This document shows positions 25,081-35,378 of a stretch of DNA of 64,000 nucleotides, one piece after another (position 1 is the first letter of the stretch; each line of letters opens with the position of its first letter). The notes under the pieces are model-generated. The model ran no database searches. It saw nothing but the letters and a program-made list of their open reading frames with translations, and had not been told where the DNA came from. The stretch comes from Arthrinium phaeospermum. Its lineage: Eukaryota; Ascomycota; Sordariomycetes; Amphisphaeriales; Apiosporaceae. Location of the stretch: NCBI GenBank assembly GCA_006503535.1, contig QYRS01000012.1:1550001-1614000 (forward strand), read 5' to 3'. The translations under genes were made by a program, and so were the position numbers.

Positions 25081-26149
25081 TCAGTAGTCTTCTTCTTCGT
25101 CGTCATAAGCTGGCCGGGCGTCGAAGTAGCGGTGGTTGCAAGCCTGCTTCGCCGAGATACGGCCGGCCGGGTCGTACTTGAGCGTCAACTCCAGAAGCTC
25201 CAGACCGTACTTGTCGAGGTTGCTGCACAGGGTCTGGGAGTAGTCACGCTGCCACTTGGGGAAGGATGACTTGAAATCGGGGTACGATGTGACACCGGGC
25301 CATGTCTCCTCGTTCGGGGTGCCAAGCAGTCGGAAGGTCTTGAAGATTTGATCAATCTCGGAGTCGCCGGGGAAAAGAGGCTTCCTCGTGCACATCTCGG
25401 CGAAGATGCAACCGACGGACCACATGTCGACGCCCGTAGCGTATTGACGACCTCCCAGCAGAATCTCGGGGGCTCTGTACCACAGAGTCACGACCTCGTG
25501 TGTGTAGGTGCGCAACGGCACACCAAAGGCGCGAGCAAGACCGAAATCGGCGAGCTTGAGGTTACCCTCTCGGTTGATAAGCAAATTCTGGGGTTTCAGA
25601 TCGCGATGGATCACTCGGTGGCTGTGGCAGTATCGTACACCCTCGCACAGTTGGCTCATGAATTTCTTCACGATGGCAGCTCCCATGCCGATTTTGCTCA
25701 GCTGAATGGTCGAGCCCTCGGGAAGGGCCTTGCCTCGTCCACCATCGGCAACAGGCAGGGCCTCCATGTACTTCTTCAGATCCAGGTCGAGGAACTCGAA
25801 GACGAGGTAGAGCTTATGGCCGTCGGCATGGACAATGTTGAGCAACTGGACGATGTTGTCGTTTCGCATCTCCTTCAGGAGGGAGATCTCACGGATGGCA
25901 GTGGAAGGGACGCCCTCATCCTCGGCCTCGAGTCGGATCTTCTTCAGGGCGACGATGCGCCCATCGTGGAGCAAGTCTCGGGCCTTGTAAACCACACCAT
26001 AGGTGCCTATGAGGTGCAGCTGCGTTAGCAATGATACGGCATGTTGAAGGAAAGAAACCCGAGGCAGGAAAAAGACCAGCAGCACACTTAAGGGGGTTTG
26101 AAGATTACGTACCTTCACCGATCTTCTCCAACTTCTGATAGTTCTCCAT
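25081..26149 (-). CDS. cdc2: Cyclin-dependent kinase 1 (Cdc2/Cdc28/NimX)
   Basis: Two exons (26113-26149 and 25081-26006) are split by an intron (26007-26112) with a GCTAACGC branch site. Joined, they encode 320 residues. The start gives [16 protein letters not shown]. The Gly-rich loop carries T14/Y15, the inhibitory phosphorylation sites. K34 is the ATP lysine, PSTAIRE lies at 46-52, HRD has catalytic D148, DFG is at 166-168 and the activating Thr is T181. An insert of about 20 residues around 97-121 is characteristic of filamentous-fungal Cdc2. The kinase binds mitotic and G1 cyclins and drives S- and M-phase entry in the nucleus. Without the 37-base first exon the Gly-rich loop would be lost, so the splice is well supported. 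The gene is divergent from the AlkB-like gene. Confidence 0.97.
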
Positions 26150-27158
26150 GGCACAGACACCAGCAGTCGCTAATTCGATCGGGGAGGCGAGTTCTGAACC
26201 AAGCTGTCGCGGCTGGTGTATTTGTGCTCGGGAAGTAATCCGGAATCACGACAAGGAGCCTTAGGGGATGGTCGTTGGCTGGTTGCGACACAGACCCTGA
26301 ATCCGATGGATCGATGGTGGGGTGGATTCGTCGACGAGCGTTTGGACCAAAGGGGGAAAACGAGGGGCAGCCCGGAAGAAACAAGATCAAAACGGCTGAA
26401 AGTAGCGACGGGGACAGAGACAGAAAAAAAAAGGAAACAAAACAAGAAGCCTCGTCGGAGGGCGTGGATATCGTGCGCGCAGTTGAACTTACTAGGCCTT
26501 AGTGATTGGACTCCATCAACGAAGAGGAAGGAATGGGCTGGGGATGGGTGTTGTGTGTTGATGTTGACTTTCAATGTTGACTTGACCAACGAGCGCAGCT
26601 TTTTTTTGGCGGCTACTGCTGCACTGCTGACAGTCCACAGGCTCTGGAATTCAGACCGATTCGATGTGCTGTTCGGATGCTAGTGCCAGCTAAACCTACT
26701 GTGGTTTACTTGGGTAGGCGCCTACCTGCCAGTGCCAGGCCTTTGACCGACCTATCGAATCCACTAAAACTCGAGCTTGACAGTGTGTTATTAATAAACA
26801 ATCTGGCGCGCTTGACCATCATGCATAACGCGATCTGTGGCTTGGCGTCGCGTTGCCCGTGGCTTTTTGTGTAAGCTTTGTGGAAGACCAGGCTGCTGCT
26901 TATCGCTTATCTAAAGTCCGCACTCAATGCATGCTCTGCTTGCTGCCCCTCCATCCAAACCAGACCATCGTCACAGGCCTAGGTAATGAATGATCCTTGC
27001 TTAGCATGAGTCGATGCTTCCGATGTGCAATTCGAAGAGCACTGAGTGATTGAAAAAGAAAACGCTTACTTGGTACTGCCATCTTGTCGATTTCCAGAGT
27101 CGATAATCGAACCAAATACCAGTCCGGTTTCTGATTGCGGGAACCCCCCTTCCGGCCC
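26150..27158. other. Divergent promoter region of CDK1 and the AlkB-like gene
   Basis: About 1 kb separates the two start codons. It contains several poly-A/poly-T stretches but no convincing coding frame. It presumably carries both promoters and 5' leaders. Confidence 0.55.
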
Positions 27159-28269
27159 ATGATGACTGTGAATCTGACCACTCTCGATGCACACGAGCAG
27201 CCCAACCCGGAGCTGAAGGGCACATGGAAAACCTACTCCAGAACGGAGCATGCCGACTTCGTGGACCATCCAGACATAGATGACTTATCCGTCCCAGAAA
27301 AACTCAAAGAGTTCCAGTCGGCTGGCTCTATCCCATCAGAGACACTCCTCTCGGCTTTCCGGAGTCTCGAGGGTGATGACTGGCAGCCGAGCTCAGACAT
27401 CACCGATGCCCCTATCTACTTCCACCCATTACTCCCAGGTACCACCACAACATGACTTCCCACAACCTACCCTCAGAAGGAAGCTTACGGTTCCATCAGG
27501 ACTACTCATTTTGCCGTCATTAATACCGCCAAGCGTCCAGAAGACTCTTGTATCGCGGATGGCGCACAGAGACCTCAGTGACCCTACTCATCAGACCAAT
27601 CTGCATCTCCATTACGATCTTCCTTACATTGATGGAGATGATACCCAAGACAAGTCCTTCTTCTCTCTTACTCGAGATTCGGACGTCAGGTTCAAGCCCA
27701 AAGATCCCGATGTACACAAACCGTTATCTATCAAGCAGGTCCTGGATCGCAAGCTGAGCTGGGTTACACTGGGCGGCCAGTACGACTGGACAAATCGGGT
27801 GTACCCAGGCCAGAAGCCTCCCGAGTTCCCGCCCGACATCTGCGGCCTCCTGCAGACCCTGTTCCCCGAGACGCTGGCACAGGCGGCCATTGTCAACTTT
27901 TACACCCCGGGGGACACCATGATGATGCATCGCGACGTGAGCGAAGAGACGGACAAGGGCTTGGCCAGCCTCAGCATTGGGTGCGATGCGCTCTTCATGA
28001 TCGCCCCCAACGACTACAACGCTCGCTCGTCGGAGCTCGAGGAGGAGTTCGGACGGAAGCCGTACCTCCTCTTGCGGCTCAAGTCGGGAGATGCCATCTA
28101 CATGACTAAAGACTCCCGCTTCGCGTGGCACGGCGTCCCCAAGGTACTGAAGGGCACTTGCCCGGACTTTTTGGCTGACTGGCCTGCCGAGGACGGGAAG
28201 TATGAAGAGTGGAAAGGCTGGATGAAGAACAAACGTATCAACCTGAACGTGAGGCAGATGAGAGACTAA
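27159..28269 (+). CDS. AlkB-like Fe(II)/2-oxoglutarate dioxygenase (ALKBH1/Ofd2 type)
   Basis: Exon 1 (27159-27438) and exon 2 (27500-28269) flank a 61-base intron with a CTTAC branch site; joined they encode 349 residues. After the splice the protein reads PGLLILPSLIPPSVQ, the usual start of the fungal AlkB fold, followed by HRDLSDPTHQTN. The iron ligands are H237, D239 (in MMMHRD) and H304 (in WHGV). The 2-oxoglutarate end motif reads RINLNVR (R339 to R345), so Asn replaces the usual Thr of RxNxTxR. Family members remove methyl groups from DNA, tRNA or histones; the substrate here is not evident. A second ATG follows immediately at 27162. The alternative acceptor at 27476 would give a 38-base intron and poorer homology. 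Confidence 0.92.
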
Positions 28270-28941
28270 AAATGAAACAACCAGTACCAGTCTGGTCAGA
28301 TCTACCCAAATAACGAAGTCAAAAGGCTATGCCAGATTCCCATGCAGCTGGTCACGTAGAGCATGCCTGCATAAAACCCAGTGAAATGCAGATGGTCTCG
28401 GGCCTCTACATGGCAGCCACTCTGTCCTAGTAAGTCTTTATTCTTATACGTATTGACCAATACTTATCAAGGGCGAGATGGCCGTTCCCAGCAAAACTCA
28501 CGAAATGTGTTTGACCGACAGGGATTGCTATGAATAGGGGAAAGAATGGGACAAAGGATTCAGGGGTTGCCCGAGAAACCTACCGATCTACGAATGCTTG
28601 GTGGAATACTCGCATCCAACAAACTCATGCAGGTCCAGCATTCGTATCTGCCCTTTATGTACGAGAAACATCATACCTGCGTTGTGATGCACTCAGGGGT
28701 TGGTTTGCAAGATCCCCCAAAGGCCATTCTTCCAACCCTCAGCGCAATCATGACCTATCTGAAGATGAGGAATTATAAGTTGTTAAGATTCCTCTGTCGT
28801 CCAACTTTGAATTCCACATTGCCACAACATACGCCTCAACACCTTTCTCGAGCTGCCTCAGCCAACTTACATACCAGACCCTAGTTCCACCTCTACAACC
28901 AGCTCACAGATAACCCCCAACCCATTCTCATCCCACTCATC
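28270..28941. other. Intergenic, 3' flank of AlkB-like gene and promoter of Cys-rich gene 1
   Basis: Short frames occur but none has recognisable content. No repeat or RNA gene was seen. Confidence 0.5.
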
Positions 28942-29247
28942 ATGTGTGGAGTTGAGACTCAAAAGTACCCTTGTGGACACCAAAGCACAAAGTATCACTA
29001 CTGCAATCGCTCCACCGTCGGCACCGATCGCCAGAGGGCGCACTGCGGTAGGCTGCACCAGCTCCCGGACGTCTCCCACACTTCCGGCTGCGTCTCTGAC
29101 CGCTGCCAATGGCTCTTGAAGATGCCTTGTTGGTGGTGCCACGAGTGCGGCACTTATACATGGGACCAATTCAACCCATTTTGTCACCACTGCGATCACG
29201 AGTGCTGCAAAGACTGCCAGGAGGGTCCGTATCAACCGGCCCCATGA
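28942..29247 (+). CDS. Small cysteine-rich protein, copy 1 (101 aa)
   Basis: An intronless frame of 101 residues has 15 Cys and many His. It opens with MCGVETQKYPCGHQ and continues with spaced Cys, a CHECG block and a terminal HHCDHECCKDC cluster. CxxC and CGH spacing suggests zinc binding rather than disulfides, and no signal peptide is visible, so the protein is probably cytosolic or nuclear. Small proteins starting with MC...CGH are common as poorly described families in filamentous fungi. A paralogue lies 650 bases downstream in the same direction with the same order of motifs. Conservation of these motifs in the two copies argues that both are real genes. Function is unknown. Confidence 0.7.
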   Translation: MCGVETQKYPCGHQSTKYHYCNRSTVGTDRQRAHCGRLHQLPDVSHTSGCVSDRCQWLLKMPCWWCHECGTYTWDQFNPFCHHCDHECCKDCQEGPYQPAP

Positions 29248-29893
29248 AACAAAGGGTCATGGCTTCCGTGTCTGCGGCCATTGTACGGCCTCAAAGCCGA
29301 CCCGGAAGATTACTTTTCATACTTCGGAACGGAAACTTGCTGGCCAACCGATTTCCGTAGATAAAAGTAATCATGCTGGAGACTGCAAACGGTGGGATAT
29401 GGAGGCTTCGATAGGTTTATCATAAGACTTACATGTTCACTCACGTTTTGGAGGTCTCGTACTTTACGATCCAGTGACTATTACAAGCCGTGCTGATGTC
29501 AAGGCCTCCGCTATATCCTCAATGAGCTATCTAATCTGATCTGGGAAACCCCCATACAAACCAACGTACGGTTACCCCTGGGATACCCATGCAGGGAAAC
29601 TATCCGCTTGCAAACATGGTTCGTCTTAATTTGATGTGATCGGGGAATTCATGTATGCTGGTTTCCATCCAGACCAAGCTACCCTGGCAGAAACAAAGCT
29701 TCACAAAGGGCAGGCTGCCTTGACAATGCAATCTCCAACAAAGGCAATACACACAATGCCTTATCAATTTTGAAACTTTCCAACATGTACAAATCCCGTA
29801 AGGCAACCGTATAAGACCTTTGGTGCCTTACCTCGCTCACCACTAACCATAGAAACAGCCATTCAAAACACGTAATCCCTGTATTGGCCAACA
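29248..29893. other. Spacer between the two Cys-rich genes
   Basis: I see no coding region. It separates the tandem paralogues and should contain the promoter of the second copy. Confidence 0.5.
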
Positions 29894-30247
29894 ATGTGTC
29901 TCATAGAACTGCAGATTTGGCCCTGTGGTCACCGCCGCCCTTGCTATGTATGGTGCCACAACCGCCGTATTTCTGAAGATGGATCAACGACGCCCTGCGA
30001 GGGCGTGTCTTATAACCCCAAGAGATACATGCAGGGCAAATGCCTCGTCGTTGGACTGTGTTGCTTTCACGAGAAAGGTCCCCTATGGCGTTGCCACGTG
30101 TGCGGCGGGCAGAATTACAATAAGGGAGACTGCCAGGCGCCAGTATGGAGCACCGAGACAAACGACGTTGTGGAATGCGCCCATTTCTGCTGCGAGGACT
30201 GCACGAAACAACCAACTGCTCTAGCTCTCGTGGCCGATTTAAGATGA
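29894..30247 (+). CDS. Small cysteine-rich protein, copy 2 (117 aa)
   Basis: An intronless frame of 117 residues begins MCLIELQIWPCGHRR and shares with copy 1 the order: N-terminal MC, PCGH, Y-x-x-C, central Cys pair, CHVCGG and a terminal HFCCEDC cluster. The middle is longer than in copy 1 and the sequence is strongly diverged, so the duplication is old or fast-evolving. No signal peptide is seen. Zinc binding is inferred from CxxC/CGH spacing. Function is unknown. Confidence 0.7.
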   Translation: MCLIELQIWPCGHRRPCYVWCHNRRISEDGSTTPCEGVSYNPKRYMQGKCLVVGLCCFHEKGPLWRCHVCGGQNYNKGDCQAPVWSTETNDVVECAHFCCEDCTKQPTALALVADLR

Positions 30248-32508
30248 GGATTCACCTGGGGAAGTGGCCGGTTTTGGAGGTTTCGGTGGAAAGCACCGTC
30301 AGTGGTTGGTGTCACGAAAACGACTGATGAGTCCATTTGTGAGAGCCGGAGCGGACAGACGGCATGGGAGGAGCTGGCCACACAGCCGTGCATGTACATA
30401 TGATATGAGAATCAGTATACTCCTCTGCAACCAATGTGTCTCATCTCCAGAGGACCAGAGGCTGGAATACGGTGGTTTCCCTCAGTTTCCGTGCTGTAGA
30501 TTTGTGCAAGTCCACCTCTATTGCTAAAACAGCAAGTTACAAGGCGTGTGTCGAAGTCAAACAAGGAGACCCGGCACTGGGCAAAGGTCAGACAGCAGAA
30601 ATGTCGGCAAAGATACGTGACCCAGGCTGATATTTTTGTACTGATCATCCTATGCTGATGATGGGGCTGGCCTACAGCCAATCGAATAGTAGCTATGTCG
30701 AAACGAAACAGACTATGGAGAAATTTATGTCGTTAACCCGTGAACGATCTTGATTGCCCGAGGAAGCTGCATTGAACTGTTGAAGTTGTCTATGTTTCTT
30801 ATCTGCCCAAAGCTCTCGTTAGCTATCCTCTTGCTAAAATTTTGCAAAAGCTGGGCAAAAAGGACTCCTCAGCGAAGTTCAGATACGGTAAAAAAGAAAC
30901 AACAAGGGGGTAAAAAAAAAAAGAGAGAAACAACTGGTCTGTGGCTTGCTGGACGATGGTGGAGAGGATAGGAGATTGGTTGTATTACTTACATTTTCTC
31001 CCCCTCTTCCTCCCCTATAGCGCCACGGCGGCCTTCCCACCCTGCCCTCCTCTACCCCGATGCGCCCTGGTTGGAACTGTTAGTATCCAAGAAACCCTCC
31101 GTTTCCCCCGATGGGGTCGTGTTTTTGTTGGTTTTCGTGCTGGAGTTGAACCCTGGTTAGCCATGCTCATTGATGATGAGAGAGAAATTAAGTCTCGCAC
31201 CATCTTCCAGTCAGCCACGAGACCAGTTGTTGTTGTTGTTGAGAGTACTGCCCGTTAGAACGACTCATATGGCTTGATTTCCAGCAGGAAGCTGGTCTCA
31301 CGATGCCGCCTCATTGGCCGATGGAGGAGTTAGTGCGACCTGGGCGCGGGGCGCGGCGACGACAAGGTCTGCGATGTTGGCAGCCACGGCCACGTAAGCT
31401 CGACAGTGGCCGGTGAAGTTGGGCGGTGGGGGACATTCGGCGATAGAGGGCAGACAGATATGCGAAGAAGTAATCAGGGCTCTTCATGTTCACACCAGAC
31501 GACTGCCAATGCTCACAGGGCCTCCGGGAATGAGCGTACTTAGACAAGAGGCCAACCAGGACTCTCTGGCTACTATCTATCCGTCACTCCTTTAGATTTG
31601 AAGGAGCATCAAACGAAAACAGGTATGGGCAAAGAGCGACCAGTCAGAACAGCATGCATTCACATTCATGAGCCTGGGAGTGATGAGAATGAGATGTGTT
31701 CAGCATGCTTAGAGGGCGTATTATCCCATCTTGTCGTTGCCTACAATAGTCTTGGATGTTATGCCACATATCGGCCCAGCCCCTTAAAAGCCAGTGATAT
31801 TAGTCTGAAAACCGCCAGTTTCCTCGATGAGTGGTCATACTTCGGCCCCAAGCTCGAACGCGTCATCCGCATCTGCGCTCATGACCCCGACTACCATGAA
31901 GTCATCTGGTCTTACCCTCTTCCTCCTCCTCCTCCTCACTTACCATCTCCGCCATCTGAATCAATGAATCGGAACGTCAAGTTCTGGTGGAGCTTGCCAT
32001 GTTGCCAACAAAGTGGCGTTCTCGAGTCGGCGATTGGGGAATATGGGAGTCCCGGCGGACACACATATATATACACTGTACACCCCCCCTCAAAGATGAG
32101 AGCCTGGATAGATAATCGATACATCCATGTATTCACACATATTTCATGCCTTCAATTAGGAAGTGCAGGGACTGATGCTATCTGCCAGGATGAATAGAGC
32201 GAACAGATGTGGAGACTGGAGTCGGTGAACTGTACAACGCTAGGGGACCACTGTTCTGGTACCATTGGCGCTAAAATCTCAACCCTAACATTGAATCGAC
32301 TTCTCCCCCATCAGAACCCCAACACCATTATGGGAGTGCCAGTATTCCAATGCTGGGAAGGTTAACCGTTAATACATGAACCGGGACTTCAAACTTAATT
32401 ATATCAATATCCTTTTGTTTTTCTCGGTGTGGAACACTGAAATCTGCCCAGCTGCGGTTCATTTGCCAAGTGTGGTATTACGTAGCCCAATTGGCCAAAG
32501 AGACCAAG
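30248..32508. other. Intergenic between Cys-rich gene 2 and PEX11 gene
   Basis: It contains one weak open frame, listed separately at 31625-32197, and otherwise nothing I can support. An A/G-rich patch lies at about 30890-30930. Confidence 0.45.
31625..32197 (+). CDS. Unrecognised open frame, possibly an exon (190 aa)
   Basis: From the first ATG this frame runs 190 codons. The first half (with MCSACLEG, SFLDEWSYFGPKLERV and ICAHDPDYHEV) has a protein-like pattern of hydrophobic and charged residues. The second half is Pro-rich and unconvincing. The frame is open upstream back to a possible TTAG acceptor at 31543, so a larger spliced gene is possible. I recognise no family. Chance opening is a real alternative. 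Confidence 0.2.
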   Translation: MGKERPVRTACIHIHEPGSDENEMCSACLEGVLSHLVVAYNSLGCYATYRPSPLKASDISLKTASFLDEWSYFGPKLERVIRICAHDPDYHEVIWSYPLPPPPPHLPSPPSESMNRNVKFWWSLPCCQQSGVLESAIGEYGSPGGHTYIYTVHPPSKMRAWIDNRYIHVFTHISCLQLGSAGTDAICQDE

Positions 32509-34057
32509 ATGGCCGTCAGCACGTTGGACCACTTTGTGCGATTCACCACAGATTCCGGTACGTCCAAACTTCATTATGTCAAAGGTCCAAGGGCTCTTTC
32601 TACCCAATCGTGCCCATTCTGTGTGAACGCTGCTACATTCATTGCCTGGGAGGCATGAGCAAGAAACGAGTGAGTGACATCTCCCCAGATTGGGGTTATC
32701 ACAATAATGGGTTTCTCCGAGCTTGTTGAGCAAGTGGCGGTCGCTTGTACGCGCACCGTGGGTACAGCTATGTGTGATCATGTATGAGTAATTGAACTCA
32801 TGTGTTTCAATGCAAGAGGCCAGAGTGGGACTCAAACTCGAGGTTGGCAGATTTAAAATCACGCTGGGATTGACTGAATGGGTAATCGGCCGGCTACCCT
32901 GGTGTCACATTCATGATCGCCGACCTCTTGAGATAGCTTATAGTACCTCGAGGGCTAGCTTCGAGAGTGTCAGGGATTGCATGGAAGTCCTCACTGATAT
33001 TTGGATTTTCGTCCCGGCTTACTTGGCCCAAGGGCACTCGTCGTTTCTTGTCATCGATTTGGAACAGCTATGCAACTAGGTCACGTAGGCTGATACCTTC
33101 ATAGTTGGCCTCGAGCGTACTTTACGGCTGTTCCAATCCATCATCCAGATCCTGTCTGCCTACCCCTTACTCCAGGACCTGGCACTGCTGCCACTGCTAA
33201 ACTACAACCACACATCTGACGCCAAGGGCATCATAACCCTCGCCACCACCCAGCCCATCCTGTTGGCCCTGCGCCAGCGTCTCGGCCTCGTCCGCCGTAC
33301 CTTCCGGCTGTTTCGGTTCCTGGAGTCCTTCCGGGCCGCCCAGCTCCTGTATACCAGCGACGCACTCCTCGGGTCATCATCAGGAAAGAAGCACCCCTCC
33401 TGGGTCCGGAGCGAGGTATGGCTCGAGGTGCTCTCGCGCACCTTCAACGGCATGTACCTGCTGCTCGAGGCCAGCACGATGGTCGAGGCGCTGCAGATTG
33501 AAGGGTTGGCGATCTGGACCCCCGAGTGGACGAGCATCCTCACCATCGAGGCGCAGCGCTTCTGGCTCTTCGCCCTCGTCTGCTCCGTCCTCTCGGGTCT
33601 GCTCAAGATGCTCAAGGTCATGGCGTACACGCCCGTCCCGGAGGTGGGCGACGTGTTCTCCGAGGAGAAGGAGAAGAAGGTCGACACTCCTCCCGCCGCC
33701 GCTACCGCTACTACTAGTACTACTGCCTCAGCGGACAGTGGTATTACAGAAGAGAAAGCGAAGGAGACCGGCGAGGAGGAACCGTTCGACATGGTGAAAG
33801 AGCAAGAGCGGCTTCGCCGTATCGTGCAGAAGAGGAAAGCCGGGAGAGTCCTGTGGCGCCGGGCGGTGCGCGCCCAGATTCACGGCCTGGGTCGTAGCGT
33901 CGCGGCTAGCGCCCTGGATATCGTGTTGCCGGGCACCGCGGTCGGCTGGGTGAACGCAGATACGGGAACGGTCGGAGTCGCGATGTTCGTGACAACCATT
34001 CTCACGGGGATGGATGTATGGGAGCGCTGCGGACGGGAGTTGATGATGGGCCAATGA
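32509..34057 (+). CDS. PEX11-family peroxisome proliferation protein
   Basis: A 49-base exon (32509-32557, MAVSTLDHFVRFTTDS) joins exon 2 (33105-34057) in phase to give 333 residues. The junction reads TTDSVGLERTLRLFQS, the expected N-terminal amphipathic region of PEX11 proteins. Downstream RRTFRLFRFLESFRAA and the hydrophobic segments around WLFALVCSVLSGLLKML fit the family, which elongates and divides peroxisomal membranes. A Glu/Lys/Thr-rich linker separates these from the C-terminal membrane part, where VLWRRAVRAQIHGLG precedes SALDIVLPGTAVGW. The intron 32558-33104 is 547 bases, several times longer than the others in the window, with acceptor CTTCATAG. The gene converges on an uncharacterised membrane protein gene. 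Which PEX11 subtype it is cannot be fixed by eye. Confidence 0.88.
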
Positions 34058-34488
34058 TGGGACACAACTGGCTTTGCCAGGATATGGTGATATCTATGCC
34101 CGTCAGGATCTGAAGAAGCAGAGAGTGGATTCGATTTTTCATTTCATGCGAGAGCAGTGGCATATGATTGAATAGCTAGAGAGTTATAGAAGGGGGCAAT
34201 CAAATATAGAGAGAGCATGGAGTTCCAACCCTATGCAACATTCCCGAGCCATGACCAATCGCCGTGCCGCAGCCTCAAGAGTTTCATCAACGTAATGAGC
34301 GACATGAAGGAAAATAAACCCAATCAAGAACACCACCATGCAATGCAAGCGCTATGTCGCATCCACTATGTAGACCCCATGCTCTCCTCCCGACTCGCAT
34401 CTTTCTTAAGATGCGCCAATCCGATATTACCAGTTTGAGCCGGCTCCTTGTCTCTGAACTCACCTCAGAGAACAGATTCGTTGGCTGC
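34058..34488. other. Spacer between convergent genes
   Basis: This is the 3' flank of the PEX11 gene and of the minus-strand membrane protein gene. No other feature was seen. Confidence 0.55.
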
Positions 34489-35378
34489 TTATGCCGTGAC
34501 CGATACTGGCTGTTTCCCACTCGCGGCGGACTGCGCGGCCGGCTCGTCCTGTGGGAGACGAATTCGGTACTGGTATGGCTCGTCGCGCTTGTAGTTGAGA
34601 GTGATAGAGAAGGGACCACACGAAGAGAGGTGGGGGAGGATGACCATGATGTATTGGAAACCCCTGTGTATTCGCTCCTTCGTTAGTGTCCGAGTCCGCG
34701 GTTGCAAGGAGAGGGCAGCTGGTTTACTTACACCAATATCGAAGTCAGGACAGTGACGGCTGTCGGGGCATACCAATCAGAGGCGACGAGGATGTCGAAC
34801 AGCATGAGAAAGCTGGCGAGGATGAGGTCCACCAAGCCTTGGCCGACAATCCGCTTGATGAGGGACGGCTTGCGGGCTTGTAGTTGCTGTTGCTGAGCTT
34901 CGCCATGACCGCCACCCTCTTCATCGATGTCGCCGCCGTGACAGAACAGCTTCCACCTGCCCACAGTACAGCTGACTTCCATGTCGTCCGCATCCCCGTG
35001 CTTGGGAATGCACAGCAGCTTCGCCATGGCCGTCTTCGGGACCAGTTTGAACATGTTCCAGAACATCACAAGAAACGTGATAGTAGTGAGGGTAGCGCCC
35101 AAACCGGTATCGCTATAATTGGGGCTACTCGTCAACAGCACCATACTGTCGGCGAAGGCAAGCGCAATGGAGGTCGGCCGAAGAAACCACATCAGGACTT
35201 GGTTTGCTGGCCAAGCCCTGTCGCTCCCGTCTTCGTCTCGATAGCCCTGAGCCGGCGGGCTGAGGGGTCGTGCTATCATGGATGGATGGAGATGGCCTGC
35301 GGATGTACCCTCTTCTGATTCACGCCCAGACATGAGAGGGCGGGCAGCCTCGTCGAAAGAGGTGGTTTGCGACACCAT
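34489..35378 (-). CDS. Uncharacterised multi-pass membrane protein (273 aa)
   Basis: Exon 1 (34732-35378) and exon 2 (34489-34663) are split by a 68-base intron with GTAAGT donor, CTAAC branch and ACACAG acceptor. The hydrophilic N-terminus (about 1-60) is rich in Ser, Glu and Pro. Hydrophobic segments lie at about 69-84, 95-113, 178-199 and 206-227; the last one is completed by the splice (TSILVGFQYIMVILPHL). A loop at 120-170 contains a Gln run and acidic residues, and the tail is hydrophilic. I recognise no family. It converges on the PEX11 gene, but nothing in the sequence shows a shared role. Confidence 0.72.

Noticed and set aside
25348..26028. Plus-strand frame of 226 codons opposite CDK1
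   Set aside because: Antisense of a highly conserved kinase; no independent features.
4502..26149. A cell-cycle gene cluster formed by the Pcl cyclin and CDK1
   Set aside because: The genes are about 19 kb apart with a wall-protein gene and a gene desert between them; Pcl cyclins normally partner Pho85/PhoA, not CDK1.
27439..27476. A 38-base intron in the AlkB-like gene
   Set aside because: Too short for a fungal intron and it leaves a poorer reading. The acceptor at 27499 has a CTTAC branch site and restores PGLLILPSL.
32792..33079. 95-codon frame inside the PEX11 intron
   Set aside because: It lies wholly within an intron that joins two exons in phase, and has no recognisable content.
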